The notes beneath the pieces are model-generated. The model worked only from the letters and a program-made list of their open reading frames with translations. It was not told the origin of the DNA and did no database searches. A stretch of 64,000 nucleotides of DNA from an uncultured Chitinophagaceae bacterium. GTDB lineage: Bacteria; Bacteroidota; Bacteroidia; Chitinophagales; Chitinophagaceae. Below are positions 33,902 through 43,225 of the stretch, in pieces (positions within the stretch are counted from its first letter, which is position 1; each line of letters opens with the position of its first letter). Made by a program: the position numbers and the translations under genes. The stretch spans positions 1 through 64,000 of the forward strand of contig CALMED010000005.1 in NCBI GenBank assembly GCA_937862815.1, read 5' to 3'.

Positions 33902-33909
33902 TATATTTG
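33902..33909 (+). promoter_or_regulatory. -7 promoter box of the PKD-repeat gene
   Basis: TATATTTG fits TAnnTTTG, the -7 consensus of the Bacteroidota primary sigma factor, 28 bases before the ATG. No good -33 TTTG is visible. Confidence 0.4.
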
Positions 33910-33937
33910 AAAGCACCGTTCTTGTTGCCTATCTTTA

Positions 33938-36900
33938 ATGAGCCGGCGGCTTATCTGTTTACCCATGTTTTGCGCTGCAACTGCGATAAACACTTTTTTA
34001 CGGCTTGGAATACGAGTCATTCGACCGCTTGGGTTGCTCCTGTTTGCGGGTGGGTTTTTATTGCCTTTAACCGCAACGTCTCAGGTGCCTGTTTCCGGGT
34101 TTACAGCCACACCCATCAGCGGCTGCGCTCCCCTTGTGGTGAACTTTTCAGATGCTTCCACCGGGAACCCAACTGCCTGGCTCTGGGACTTCGGGAATGG
34201 CAACACCTCCACACTTAAAGACCCTTCCGTTATATATTTTACTCCCGGCACTTACACCGTCAGCCTTACGGTCACCAATGCCAACGGGAGCAATACCCTT
34301 ACCCGCGCCAATTACGTGGTAGTGAATGCCAGTCCGCAGGTGGATTTTTCCGCCAACCGGCTTGCCGGTTGTTTTCCGCTGCCGGTACAGTTTACCGATT
34401 TAAGCAGTTCTCCCAATAACAATGCCCTTGTAAGCTGGCAATGGGACCTGGGCAACGGAACCGTTTCCACCGTAAAGAACCCGTTTCAGCGCTACACCAC
34501 CACCGGATCGTTTACTGTAACGCTCCGGGTTACCGACGATAAAGGCTGTTCCAACACAAGCGTAAAAACCAATTACATCAATGTAAGCCCGGGTGTACGG
34601 GCCGGCTTCACCAACAACACCCCTACCCCCTGCCAGTTGCCGGCAACCATCCAGTTCATCAACACGTCGGCCGGTCCGGGTACCCTCTCCTATCAATGGA
34701 ACTTCGGCAACGGAAACACGTCCACCCAAACCAGCCCATCGCATACCTATACGCAGCCCGGCTTTTACAACGTTACCCTGGTTACGACCAGCAGTGCCGG
34801 ATGTGTGGATACCTTTCGAACCGTTCAGGCCATTGAAGTGGGTCCCAACAGCAGTTTCACGTTCAACAACGATGCCTGTATCGGGACAGCGGTCTCGTTT
34901 CTGAACACATCCGTACCACTGCCCGACAGTGTACGCTGGCAGCTGGGCGACGGGACTAGCAGCACGGCACTGAACCCGGTAAAGAACTATGCGGCTGCCG
35001 GAAGCTATACGGTTCAACTCATCAGTTTCTATTCCGGCTGCAGCGATACGGTAGTGCAAACCGTACGTATACGGGAAAGACCACAGATCGCCTTTTCGGC
35101 CAATGAACGGGTTTCCTGTTCGGCACCTTTTACGGTGAACTTCCAGGACAACTCCACCGGAGTTACATCCTGGCTCTGGAATTTTGGCAACGGCAGTACG
35201 TCCAACGTGCAGCAACCAGTGCACACATATACCAATCCGGGCTCCTATACGGTAACACTCACCGGCAGCAATGAGTGGGGCTGTACACAAACCCGGCAGG
35301 TGCCCGCTTTTATTGTCATCAGCAAACCCAGGCTCACCCTGCAGAACCTGCCGGCACAGGCCTGCATTCCCTTTACCCGGCCTTTTACGGCCACTGTAAC
35401 ACCCGCGGTACCGGTGCAGTCGTACCTGTGGGATTTTGGGGATGGCAACACCTCCACCGCGCCCAACCCATCCCATACCTATGCAGTACAAGGCACGTAT
35501 ACCGTAAGACTGGTAGCCGTTTTCGATAACAACTGCGCCGATACGGCCATCGTCACCAATGCCGTGCGTGTGGGCAGTAAACCTACACTGGGATTCACGG
35601 CGGCACCGCTGCAATCCTGCGCCGGTTCACCCATCCTGTTTACCAACACGTCCACCCCGGCCGGTTCGCAGTTCATCTGGTTTTTCGGCGATGGAGGAAC
35701 TTCTTCGCAGACCAACCCAACTTATCAATACATTGACACAGGATTTTTTGACATTCAGCTGATCGCCATCAACAACGGGTGCGGTGATACCCTTACAAAA
35801 GAAAAACTGCTTTACATCCTGCCGCCCGTTGCCCGCTTCCGCGATTCGGTGAACTGCAACAACCGGCAAACTTATTTCTTCAAAGACAGTTCCATCGGTG
35901 CAACAGCCTGGCGCTGGGATTTTGGCGACGGGAATACTTCCACGCAGCAAAATCCCGTACACACCTACGGCAGTTCGGGCATATATACCGTTAGCCTGAC
36001 GGTTTTCAACGATACCTGTTCACACGAGATCAGGCGGGACGTGCGGGTAGCAGTGCCCACAGAATCCATCGGGGTATCCACGCAATCGGCCTGCCACAGC
36101 ACACCAGTTACGTTTTCGCTGCTCAACGCCAACACCGCGTTTATCAGCAGTTACCAGTGGCTCTTTGGCGATGGTAACACGGCCAGCAACCTGCCCGTTG
36201 TTAATCATGCGTACGATACGGCCGGTTTATATACGGTGCAGCTGGTCATTACCAACATCAATGGCTGCCGCGATACGCTTTCCCGCACCAACCCGGTAAC
36301 CATCCGTGGACCCAAAGCCGCCTTTACGGCTCCCGATAATAACGGGTGCAGAAACCACCTGGTAACATTCAATGACGCGTCCACCTCCGACGGAACAAAT
36401 GCCCTGTCTTCCTGGAACTGGAACTTCGGCGATGGCACCACGCGAACCTACAGTGCCCCGCCGTTTGAGCACCGGTATCTCCAGCCCGGCACTTATAGTG
36501 TGCGGCTGATCGTTACCGATGCCTCGCAGTGTTCCGATACCCTGCTTGTTCCCAACCTGGTGTTTATTTCCGCGCCGCAGGCTGCCTTTGCGGCCAGCGA
36601 CACCGTGGTGTGCCCGGCAACGGCCATTCAGTTCAGCAATATATCTACTGGCAACGGTCTAGGCTTTTCGTGGAACTTCGGCGACGGCACCACCTCGCAA
36701 CAGGGCAGCCCGGCACATGCCTATGTGAATGCCGGACTGTACACCGTTACACTCACCGCTGTTGACAACCTGTTGTGCAGGGATACACTCGTCCGTACAC
36801 AGTACATCCGCGTTACAAACCCGGTATCCGCTTTTACTCTCAGCGACACCGCCAGCGCCTGCGCCCCCTTCCTGGTGGAATTTGAAAATCAGTCGCAGTT

Positions 36901-38347
36901 CGCCGATTCGCTGCTGTGGGATTTTGGCGATGGCAGTACGGCCAACCTGCCGGCCCCGGCCCACTCCTATAATTTTCCGGGCATGTACCGGGTGAGTCTG
37001 ACCGCATTCAACAACGGCGGTTGTTCCGATACCAGCTACGCGAATATTTTCGTGTACGACACGGCTGGTTTGCGGATTCAATTACCCCCTCCCATCAACT
37101 GCGTTCCCGTTCCGGTAACATTGAGGGTGAACACCACCAATCCGTATACCTATATCTGGGACCTGGGCGACGGAACCATACTGTCCGCCATTTCACCCAC
37201 TATCACGCACACGTATACCAACGCAGGTACGTTTCAGCCCAAGCTGATCCTTACCGACCCGGCCGGCTGCCAGTTTATTCTATCAAGTGACCGCATCATC
37301 ACGCACGACATCCGGGCCGGATTCACGCCCGGGCCGGACCTGTTCTGCGACAGCGGGCGGGTACAGTTTTCCAACCTCTCCACCGCTTCCGCCCCCATCA
37401 CCTTCAGCAACTGGAATTTTGGCGACGGCGCTGCAGCCGGCACATTTGATGCAACACATGTATACAGGTCGGCTGGTAACTACACCGTTTCCCTGACCGT
37501 TGAATCGCAGGCGGGCTGCCGCGACAGTTTCCTGTTACCCAACCGGGTGAAGGTGGTGAACAGCCCGGTTGCCGACATTACCGGTCCTGCAGCGATCTGC
37601 GTCAATGAATCGGCCCGGCACACCGGTATTCTCCTGCGCAACGACACCGCCACGCTCCGGTGGAACTGGACACTGGCCAACGGAGCAGCAGCCACTGTGC
37701 AGGCGCCTCCCCCACTCGCCTATACGGCAGCCGGCAATTATACCATGCAGGTTATCGTAACCAATGGCAGCGGCTGTGCCGATACGGTGAACCGTTCCTT
37801 CCGGGTGCACCCGTTGCCGGTGATTACCCTGCCCCCCTCCGTTGTTACGCAGGCGGGTGTACCCATCGTGCTGCCGGCAAGCTTCTCAACGGGCATCCGG
37901 TCGTACAGCTGGACACCCGCCGCCACGCTCAACTGCAGCGGTTGTCCGCGACCGGTAGCAGATCCTCCTTTCACCACCCTTTACCGGGTGAATGTGGTGG
38001 ATTCAAATACCTGCGTAAACAGCTCCACCACGGAAGTAGTGGTGTTGTGCAATAAATCGAAAATTTACATCCCCAACGCGTTTACGCCTAACAACGACGG
38101 GCTGAACGACCGGTTCATGCCGTCCGGCATAGGTTACAGCGTGATCCGCTCCATGCGCATCTTCAACCGCTGGGGGGAACTGGTGTACGAGCAACTGAAC
38201 CTGCCGGTGACGGATCGCAGCAAGGGGTGGGATGGTACGCAGCGGGGTATGCCCCTGCCACCGGGTGTGTATGTGTACACCATTGAGATTGAATGCGAAG
38301 AGAACAACATCGAGCTGTTCAGGAATACCTTCAGCCTGATACGGTAG
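33938..38347 (+). CDS. Giant PKD-repeat surface protein with type B sorting domain
   Basis: 1469 residues. A long signal sequence (about 1-49; an ATG at 33965 would shorten it) is followed almost entirely by PKD domains of about 85-95 residues. I count fourteen clear cores of the form W.FG(D/N)G.(T/S)(S/T) (such as WDFGNGNTST, WNFGDGTTSQ, WDFGDGSTAN) and a degenerate fifteenth (NWTLANGAA). The C-terminus (IPNAFTPNNDGLNDRFMPSG and following) is the T9SS type B sorting domain. PKD arrays form rigid extended stalks, so this is probably an adhesin or gliding-associated surface filament. No catalytic domain is seen. Confidence 0.9.
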   Translation: MSRRLICLPMFCAATAINTFLRLGIRVIRPLGLLLFAGGFLLPLTATSQVPVSGFTATPISGCAPLVVNFSDASTGNPTAWLWDFGNGNTSTLKDPSVIYFTPGTYTVSLTVTNANGSNTLTRANYVVVNASPQVDFSANRLAGCFPLPVQFTDLSSSPNNNALVSWQWDLGNGTVSTVKNPFQRYTTTGSFTVTLRVTDDKGCSNTSVKTNYINVSPGVRAGFTNNTPTPCQLPATIQFINTSAGPGTLSYQWNFGNGNTSTQTSPSHTYTQPGFYNVTLVTTSSAGCVDTFRTVQAIEVGPNSSFTFNNDACIGTAVSFLNTSVPLPDSVRWQLGDGTSSTALNPVKNYAAAGSYTVQLISFYSGCSDTVVQTVRIRERPQIAFSANERVSCSAPFTVNFQDNSTGVTSWLWNFGNGSTSNVQQPVHTYTNPGSYTVTLTGSNEWGCTQTRQVPAFIVISKPRLTLQNLPAQACIPFTRPFTATVTPAVPVQSYLWDFGDGNTSTAPNPSHTYAVQGTYTVRLVAVFDNNCADTAIVTNAVRVGSKPTLGFTAAPLQSCAGSPILFTNTSTPAGSQFIWFFGDGGTSSQTNPTYQYIDTGFFDIQLIAINNGCGDTLTKEKLLYILPPVARFRDSVNCNNRQTYFFKDSSIGATAWRWDFGDGNTSTQQNPVHTYGSSGIYTVSLTVFNDTCSHEIRRDVRVAVPTESIGVSTQSACHSTPVTFSLLNANTAFISSYQWLFGDGNTASNLPVVNHAYDTAGLYTVQLVITNINGCRDTLSRTNPVTIRGPKAAFTAPDNNGCRNHLVTFNDASTSDGTNALSSWNWNFGDGTTRTYSAPPFEHRYLQPGTYSVRLIVTDASQCSDTLLVPNLVFISAPQAAFAASDTVVCPATAIQFSNISTGNGLGFSWNFGDGTTSQQGSPAHAYVNAGLYTVTLTAVDNLLCRDTLVRTQYIRVTNPVSAFTLSDTASACAPFLVEFENQSQFADSLLWDFGDGSTANLPAPAHSYNFPGMYRVSLTAFNNGGCSDTSYANIFVYDTAGLRIQLPPPINCVPVPVTLRVNTTNPYTYIWDLGDGTILSAISPTITHTYTNAGTFQPKLILTDPAGCQFILSSDRIITHDIRAGFTPGPDLFCDSGRVQFSNLSTASAPITFSNWNFGDGAAAGTFDATHVYRSAGNYTVSLTVESQAGCRDSFLLPNRVKVVNSPVADITGPAAICVNESARHTGILLRNDTATLRWNWTLANGAAATVQAPPPLAYTAAGNYTMQVIVTNGSGCADTVNRSFRVHPLPVITLPPSVVTQAGVPIVLPASFSTGIRSYSWTPAATLNCSGCPRPVADPPFTTLYRVNVVDSNTCVNSSTTEVVVLCNKSKIYIPNAFTPNNDGLNDRFMPSGIGYSVIRSMRIFNRWGELVYEQLNLPVTDRSKGWDGTQRGMPLPPGVYVYTIEIECEENNIELFRNTFSLIR

Positions 38348-38374
38348 GCGGCTTACAACACAAAGGGGAGATCG

Positions 38375-39754
38375 TTACTTTCCAATGCAGAATTTACTGA
38401 AAATGTAATCCAGCCGGTCTTCGTTGGTGATTTCGCCGGTGATCTCGCCCAGGAAGTGGAGGCAGCGGCGGATATCGAGGGCCAGCAGATCGCCGGGCAG
38501 CTGGTTATCCAGACCGGCCCGGATATCGGCCAGTGAGCGCTGTACTTCCTGCAGCGCCTGGTAGTGCCGGGCGTTGGTGACGATGGTGCTCTCCGTCTGC
38601 ACAGACCCCTGCACCACGCGGTCGGCCATGCGTTGTTTGAGCAGATCCACCCGCAATCCTTCGCGGGCAGAAATAAACAGCACCCCGTCGCCGGCAAATT
38701 TTTCCTGTGCGGCTGTTTCACCCAGGGCATCGGTCTTGTTGCCCACCGCCAGGTAGGGCTTGTTGAGCGCCTGCACTTCCAGCAGCGCGGCTTCGAGGCC
38801 GGCCTGCGTTTCGGTGAGCGCGTCGAACAAATAAAGGACCAGGTCGGCCGAGCGCATTTTTTCACGGCTTTTTTCCACCCCGATGCTCTCAATTACATCA
38901 CCGCTTTCGCGAATACCGGCGGTATCAATGAGCCGGAAGAGAATACCGTTGATGTTGAGCACTTCTTCGATGGTATCGCGGGTGGTGCCGGCGATCTCGC
39001 TCACGATGGCGCGGTTCTCGTTCAGCAGGGTATTGAGCAGGGTGGATTTTCCGGCATTGGGCTTGCCCACAATGGCCACCTGCACGCCGTTTTTGATGAC
39101 GTTGCCCAGTTGAAACGATTGCAGCAGTTCCGTTACGGTTGTACGGGCGCTGTCCACCAGCGCGTAGAAGCTGCGCCGGTCTGCAAACTCCACGTCCTCC
39201 TGCGAAAAATCGAGTTCCAGTTCAATGAGAGCGGAAAAGCTGATGAGTTGTTCCCGGAGTTCCTTTAATACGGTGGAGAAACCTCCCCGGATACTGTGCA
39301 ACGCGGTGTTGCGGCTGGCTTCGGTGTTACTGGCAATCAGATCAGCTACGGCTTCGGCCTGGGTGAGATCAAGTTTACCCTTGAGAAATGCCCGTTGTGT
39401 GAATTCACCGGGTTTTGCCAGCCGGGCGCCTTTGGCTAAAACAGCATGAATAACCTGCTCCTGTATAAACGGCGACCCATGGCAACTGATTTCCACCACA
39501 TCCTCGCCGGTATAGCTTCGGGGGTTTTTAAAGAGCGCCAGTACCACTTCATCCAAGACCTTCTCCCCTTCTTTAAGAAGTCCTACATGCAGCGTGTGTG
39601 AACCTTGTTTGTGCAGATCTTTTGCCGGGAATAATTTATTGATGATGTCGATGGCCCTGCCACCACTTACACGAATGACACCGATCGCACCAACGCCGTG
39701 CGGTGTGGCCAGTGCAACAATGGTATCGTCCCATCCGGTCAGTTTACCCAACAT
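38375..39754 (-). CDS. mnmE: tRNA-5-carboxymethylaminomethyl-2-thiouridine synthesis GTPase MnmE
   Basis: With MnmG it modifies the wobble U34 of tRNAs. 459 residues: an N-terminal tetrahydrofolate-binding domain (about 1-120), a helical domain, and an inserted G domain with GKPNAGKS at 230-237, DTAG and NKTD, then a C-terminal helix ending in CIGK, which fits the family's C(I/L/V)GK end with its catalytic cysteine. Length is normal. It converges with the PKD-repeat gene, 27 bases away, without an obvious terminator. Confidence 0.97.
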   Translation of the reverse strand: MLGKLTGWDDTIVALATPHGVGAIGVIRVSGGRAIDIINKLFPAKDLHKQGSHTLHVGLLKEGEKVLDEVVLALFKNPRSYTGEDVVEISCHGSPFIQEQVIHAVLAKGARLAKPGEFTQRAFLKGKLDLTQAEAVADLIASNTEASRNTALHSIRGGFSTVLKELREQLISFSALIELELDFSQEDVEFADRRSFYALVDSARTTVTELLQSFQLGNVIKNGVQVAIVGKPNAGKSTLLNTLLNENRAIVSEIAGTTRDTIEEVLNINGILFRLIDTAGIRESGDVIESIGVEKSREKMRSADLVLYLFDALTETQAGLEAALLEVQALNKPYLAVGNKTDALGETAAQEKFAGDGVLFISAREGLRVDLLKQRMADRVVQGSVQTESTIVTNARHYQALQEVQRSLADIRAGLDNQLPGDLLALDIRRCLHFLGEITGEITNEDRLDYIFSKFCIGK

Positions 39755-39758
39755 GTTG

Positions 39759-39766
39759 CAAAGGTA
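39759..39766 (-). promoter_or_regulatory. -7 box immediately before mnmE
   Basis: TACCTTTG on the minus strand is an exact TAnnTTTG match ending 4 bases before the ATG, so the transcript would be nearly or fully leaderless. The -33 element is not recognisable, so this is tentative. Confidence 0.35.
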
Positions 39767-39832
39767 CCTCTTGCACCGGATTACCGGGGGGTGGAATTAA
39801 CGGACGAGGGCAGGCAATGCTTTCTGTTGCCA

Positions 39833-39867
39833 CCAAAAAATATCCCCACCGGAGATCCGATGGGGAT
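39833..39867 (-). terminator. Terminator of the exbB-exbD-exbD-tonB operon
   Basis: On the minus strand ATCCCCA pairs with TGGGGAT (39867-39861 with 39848-39842) around a 12-base loop, followed by ATTTTTTGG. It starts 33 bases after the tonB stop codon. Confidence 0.8.
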
Positions 39868-39899
39868 GGTTGCTTGTATATTCCTTCTTGATAAAGGTC

Positions 39900-40724
39900 T
39901 TATTCATCGGGCAGGCGGAAGGTTACCTTCTGGCGGCGGTATGCCTTCACCTGGCGGCCGTTCTGGATGGCAGGGATCCACTTGGGTCCTTTCTTGATGG
40001 CATCGGTGGCAACACGGGCCAGTACCGATCCCTTCATATTCAGGGCCTGTACGTCGCTCACGTTTCCTTCACGGTCCACAATGAACTGCACTTCCACGGT
40101 TCCGGCCTGGCCATCGTCCACCAGGTCGTCAATCCGCTTCATGATTTCGTTGTACACGTACTTGTTCCATTTCTCTTCACCACCGGGAAACTGGGCTTCC
40201 ACTTCCACTTTGGTGAAGATCTGGTTGGGATCTTCGCGGGGTGCTTCCACCACTTTGGATTCCTGCTCCACTTTGGGGGGGTTCACCACCTCAGGATCCT
40301 TGATCCCTTCCTGGTCAATTTTACCCACGTTGGTGATCTGCTCCTGTTCTTTTACCTCGTTCTTTTCCTGGAATTTTTCATCTTCCACAATTTTGGGAGG
40401 GGTGAACTTGGTGATCTCAATTTTGGGCGGCTCCGGTGCGGGGGGCGGAGGTGGCGGGGGAGGTTCAATCTTCATTTCCTCTTCCTGCTTGATATCGCTC
40501 AGCTCCACATCTTGCACTTTTACCTTGTTTTTGGCATTTTTGGCGGCATTCTGGCTGACGAATGCCATGGTAAACACCAGGAGGGCGAAGGCGGCTGTGA
40601 TGCCCAACGCAATCTTCAGACGACGGTGGTAATTCCTGCGCAACTCATACGCGCCGTACTCTTTGTTACGTTCGTCGAAGAGCAGGTCAAGGAAATCTGA
40701 CTTCAGAATCTTATTAACGTCCAT
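39900..40724 (-). CDS. tonB: Energy transducer TonB
   Basis: 274 residues. An N-terminal cytoplasmic segment of about 35 residues (FDERNKEYGAYELRRNY, typical of Bacteroidota TonB), one membrane helix at about 37-57, a Pro/Glu/Lys-rich periplasmic spacer (PPPPPPPPAPEPPK), and a C-terminal TonB domain at about 185-272 (EAQFPGGEEKWNKYV, VQFIVDREGNVSDV, WIPAIQNGRQV). It transmits proton-motive force to outer-membrane SusC/TonB-dependent receptors. Last gene of the operon, 49 bases after exbD. Confidence 0.93.
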   Translation of the reverse strand: MDVNKILKSDFLDLLFDERNKEYGAYELRRNYHRRLKIALGITAAFALLVFTMAFVSQNAAKNAKNKVKVQDVELSDIKQEEEMKIEPPPPPPPPAPEPPKIEITKFTPPKIVEDEKFQEKNEVKEQEQITNVGKIDQEGIKDPEVVNPPKVEQESKVVEAPREDPNQIFTKVEVEAQFPGGEEKWNKYVYNEIMKRIDDLVDDGQAGTVEVQFIVDREGNVSDVQALNMKGSVLARVATDAIKKGPKWIPAIQNGRQVKAYRRQKVTFRLPDE

Positions 40725-40773
40725 AAAGCGTTTTATTTAAAGATGCAATAACTGTTGCAATTACATACCGGAG

Positions 40774-41316
40774 TTACTTTCCGGAGGCCCCCTCCGATAC
40801 GCTGATCAGGTCTTTTTCACCCTGGGAAATTTCCACCATTGCATACCGCTTGATTTCGCAGATGGTCATCTCATCCAACACGTCTACCAGGTTTTTATAC
40901 TCGGCTTCTTCGTTGGGCTTGATGATCACCACGAGATCTTTTTCGGGTGTCCGGGCTTTTTTATCGAGAAGAACGGAACGGAACTCCTTGAAGTTGGTGG
41001 ACTTAAAGTTGGATCCGTCTGACTGGAGTTGCCCCTCGTAATAAAAGATCCGGTTTTCCTTGCTCAGCAATACGGTGAAGGCGCCCGAAGCCTTTGCCTC
41101 GGTCTGTTCTTCCTGCTTGGCCGTATCATCGGGCACTTTCAGGTTGAACGCCTTGGGCGAACTCATGGTGGTGGTGAAAATGAAGAACGTAATCAACAGG
41201 AAACCCAGGTCCACCATGGGGGTCATGTCCACCCGTACGGGTACCTTTTTCTGTTTCTTGACGCCCGGGCCTTTCTTACCATGGTCCTGTGAGCCGCTAT
41301 CTACATCTGCTCCCAT
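40774..41316 (-). CDS. exbD: ExbD/TolR-family protein (second copy)
   Basis: 180 residues. A charged N-terminus, the ExbD transmembrane segment after VRVDMTPMVDLGFLLITFFIF with the conserved proton-carrying Asp (MVDLGFL), and a periplasmic domain. Forms the proton channel with ExbB. It differs clearly from the neighbouring ExbD at 41348-42016, as is usual for Bacteroidota operons that carry two exbD genes. Confidence 0.92.
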   Translation of the reverse strand: MGADVDSGSQDHGKKGPGVKKQKKVPVRVDMTPMVDLGFLLITFFIFTTTMSSPKAFNLKVPDDTAKQEEQTEAKASGAFTVLLSKENRIFYYEGQLQSDGSNFKSTNFKEFRSVLLDKKARTPEKDLVVIIKPNEEAEYKNLVDVLDEMTICEIKRYAMVEISQGEKDLISVSEGASGK

Positions 41317-41347
41317 AGCCTGATTTTTTTTAAAGTTTACAATGCAT

Positions 41348-42016
41348 TTACTCTTTGATCTGTTGCCCCTGTGACTTATACAAGGGAGTTCCGGCCGGAA
41401 CAGGCTCCATCGAAGTGATCAGCTTGAAGGAGAAAACCCCGTTCTTTTTAAAGGCCGCCAGGATGTTTTTAAACTCCGGGTATTTGGCAGCGTTGTCTCC
41501 GTTCAGCATCACGTTGGCCGGGCGGCGTCCGCCGCTGCCGGTGAGCAGGGCATTGATCCATCCATCCAGTTCGTTATTGGCCGAATCGATGGGAATACCG
41601 GGCTGCTTGAACGCCTTGTATTCGTCGTCGCTGAGGGCCAGCAGCGATTTAAGCTTGGAGAAGGGAACACCGATACCGGAAATACCAAAGCGCAGGAAGG
41701 TGGCACGTTCTTCGTTGGTCAGGGTAAGACCTTTCTGATTCTTCAACACCTCCAGCATATTGGAGACCCTTTCCTTGGAATCCTCATCTGTACTGAAACT
41801 GATGAACGTGCGGCCTTCTTTGTCGAATGTAATTTTAAAGACATCCTTTTCAGCCACATTCTCAGAAGAAACGGATTTGGGGTTTTGAATACTGACCAAT
41901 TCCGGGGGCTTGAATTTGGTTGCCAGCATGAAAAAGGCCAGGATCAGGAAGGCTACGTCCACGAACGCGGTCATATCCACCCAGGTACTCTTTTTCTGTA
42001 TTTGTAATTTAGGCAT
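41348..42016 (-). CDS. exbD: ExbD/TolR-family protein (first copy)
   Basis: 222 residues. Begins PKLQIQKKSTWVDMTAFVDV, with the conserved Asp in the membrane segment (AFVDVAFLILAFFML). The periplasmic part is larger than in the second copy, with a region resembling NFKNILAAFKKNGVFSFKLIT near the end. It lies 60 bases after exbB in the same operon. Confidence 0.9.
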   Translation of the reverse strand: MPKLQIQKKSTWVDMTAFVDVAFLILAFFMLATKFKPPELVSIQNPKSVSSENVAEKDVFKITFDKEGRTFISFSTDEDSKERVSNMLEVLKNQKGLTLTNEERATFLRFGISGIGVPFSKLKSLLALSDDEYKAFKQPGIPIDSANNELDGWINALLTGSGGRRPANVMLNGDNAAKYPEFKNILAAFKKNGVFSFKLITSMEPVPAGTPLYKSQGQQIKE

Positions 42017-42076
42017 GTATGATCATTTAAAGTCCTTAGATGCAATAACAATGCAGTTCCACAGATTTCCGCTGGC

Positions 42077-42934
42077 TTATTTGTACAAAGAAGCAAAGCT
42101 TTGCGTAAGCGTAAAGCTTGATTCATCAATGCCGTACGTAATAGAGTCGATCTTGGTGGTAAACACATTGTACATGATCAGGGCAAAGGAAGAAGTGGCA
42201 ATACCCAGGGCGGTGTTGTACAGGGCTTCCGAGATACCAACGGCCAGCTGCGAAGCGTCGCCTCCGGCACCTTCATCACCCAGGGCCGCGAAGGAACGGA
42301 TCATTCCCATTACCGTACCCAGCAGGGCTATCAGTGTACCGAGCGAAGTAAGTGTGGAAAGGAATACCATGTTCTGCTGCAGCATGGGCAGCTCGAGCGC
42401 GGTAGCTTCCTCCACTTCTTTTTGGATGGCCAGTACTTTCTGGTCTGTATCCAATCCAGCCTCTTCGGTCATGGCCTTGTATTTGCGCAAACCGGCTTTC
42501 ATCACATTGGCAACAGAGCCTTTCTGCTTATCACAGGCAGCCATGGCAGCTTCAATGTTCTTATTGGCCAGGTGGAATTGAACGTTGCGCACAAAGTCGG
42601 ATGCGCTGCCGGTACCCAGGGCCTTGCGGATCGTAAGGTAGCGCTCAATAGAGAAAGCGAACACCATCAGGAACAAACCAATGAGGAAGGGAACCACGAT
42701 ACCGCCTTCGTAAACACGGTTCAGCGGAGTAAGGGGCTTTTTGTGTGTGGGCCAGAACCAGGCACCGGTTGTATCGGGCTCTTTGAAACCAGAGGGATTT
42801 CCGAGGATAAAGCGCCAGATCAGATAGCCGATGAGCACACACACAATGGGAGCAATCCACGACACCATGTTGCTGGTTTTTTTGGGTTGAACCGAAGTAG
42901 CTGCCTTTGCTGCAGTTGGTTTTGTTTCAGCCAT
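42077..42934 (-). CDS. exbB: MotA/TolQ/ExbB proton channel family protein
   Basis: 285 residues, first gene of the exbB-exbD-exbD-tonB operon. An N-terminal helix at about 25-45, a second at about 78-95 (IVVPFLIGLFLMVFAFSIER) and two more at about 185-250 (LTSLGTLIALLGTVMGMIRSF, EALYNTALGIATSSFALIMY), which is the MotA/ExbB channel domain with its conserved Thr/Gly-rich helix. Builds the pentameric motor around the ExbD dimer. Confidence 0.93.
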   Translation of the reverse strand: MAETKPTAAKAATSVQPKKTSNMVSWIAPIVCVLIGYLIWRFILGNPSGFKEPDTTGAWFWPTHKKPLTPLNRVYEGGIVVPFLIGLFLMVFAFSIERYLTIRKALGTGSASDFVRNVQFHLANKNIEAAMAACDKQKGSVANVMKAGLRKYKAMTEEAGLDTDQKVLAIQKEVEEATALELPMLQQNMVFLSTLTSLGTLIALLGTVMGMIRSFAALGDEGAGGDASQLAVGISEALYNTALGIATSSFALIMYNVFTTKIDSITYGIDESSFTLTQSFASLYK

Positions 42935-43174
42935 GACAATTGAATTTTTAGGTTTTTGTTTTTAAGTATTTACGGTAAAGTTTGACGCAATGCTATGAAA
43001 AAAATCGTTTGGGTAATGAAACCTTTTTCCCTGTCAGGGGTGGCACAAGTTAGGGAAATATTTATTTTCACCAAATCCAGCCGTTTTAATTTTTTTAAAG
43101 CATTCTCCCCGCCGGCAAACCTGCCGTTTATCATTAAAAATACCTTCCCGTCCCGAAATCAGGCCCGGGATTCT

Positions 43175-43181
43175 TACTTTG
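43175..43181 (+). promoter_or_regulatory. Weak -7-like box upstream of the metalloprotease gene
   Basis: TACTTTG lacks one T of the TAnnTTTG consensus and lies 45 bases before the chosen ATG. Offered only as a candidate. It also supports the choice of the start at 43226 over one at 42995. Confidence 0.25.
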
Positions 43182-43225
43182 GTGGTTTAAACGTTTATTC
43201 ATTCACAGAAAATCTAAACACTTCC

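Noticed and set aside
42995..43225. 77-codon N-terminal extension of the zinc metalloprotease
   Set aside because: It would bury the obvious signal peptide, and its sequence is unlike coding DNA; the ATG at 43226 is preferred.
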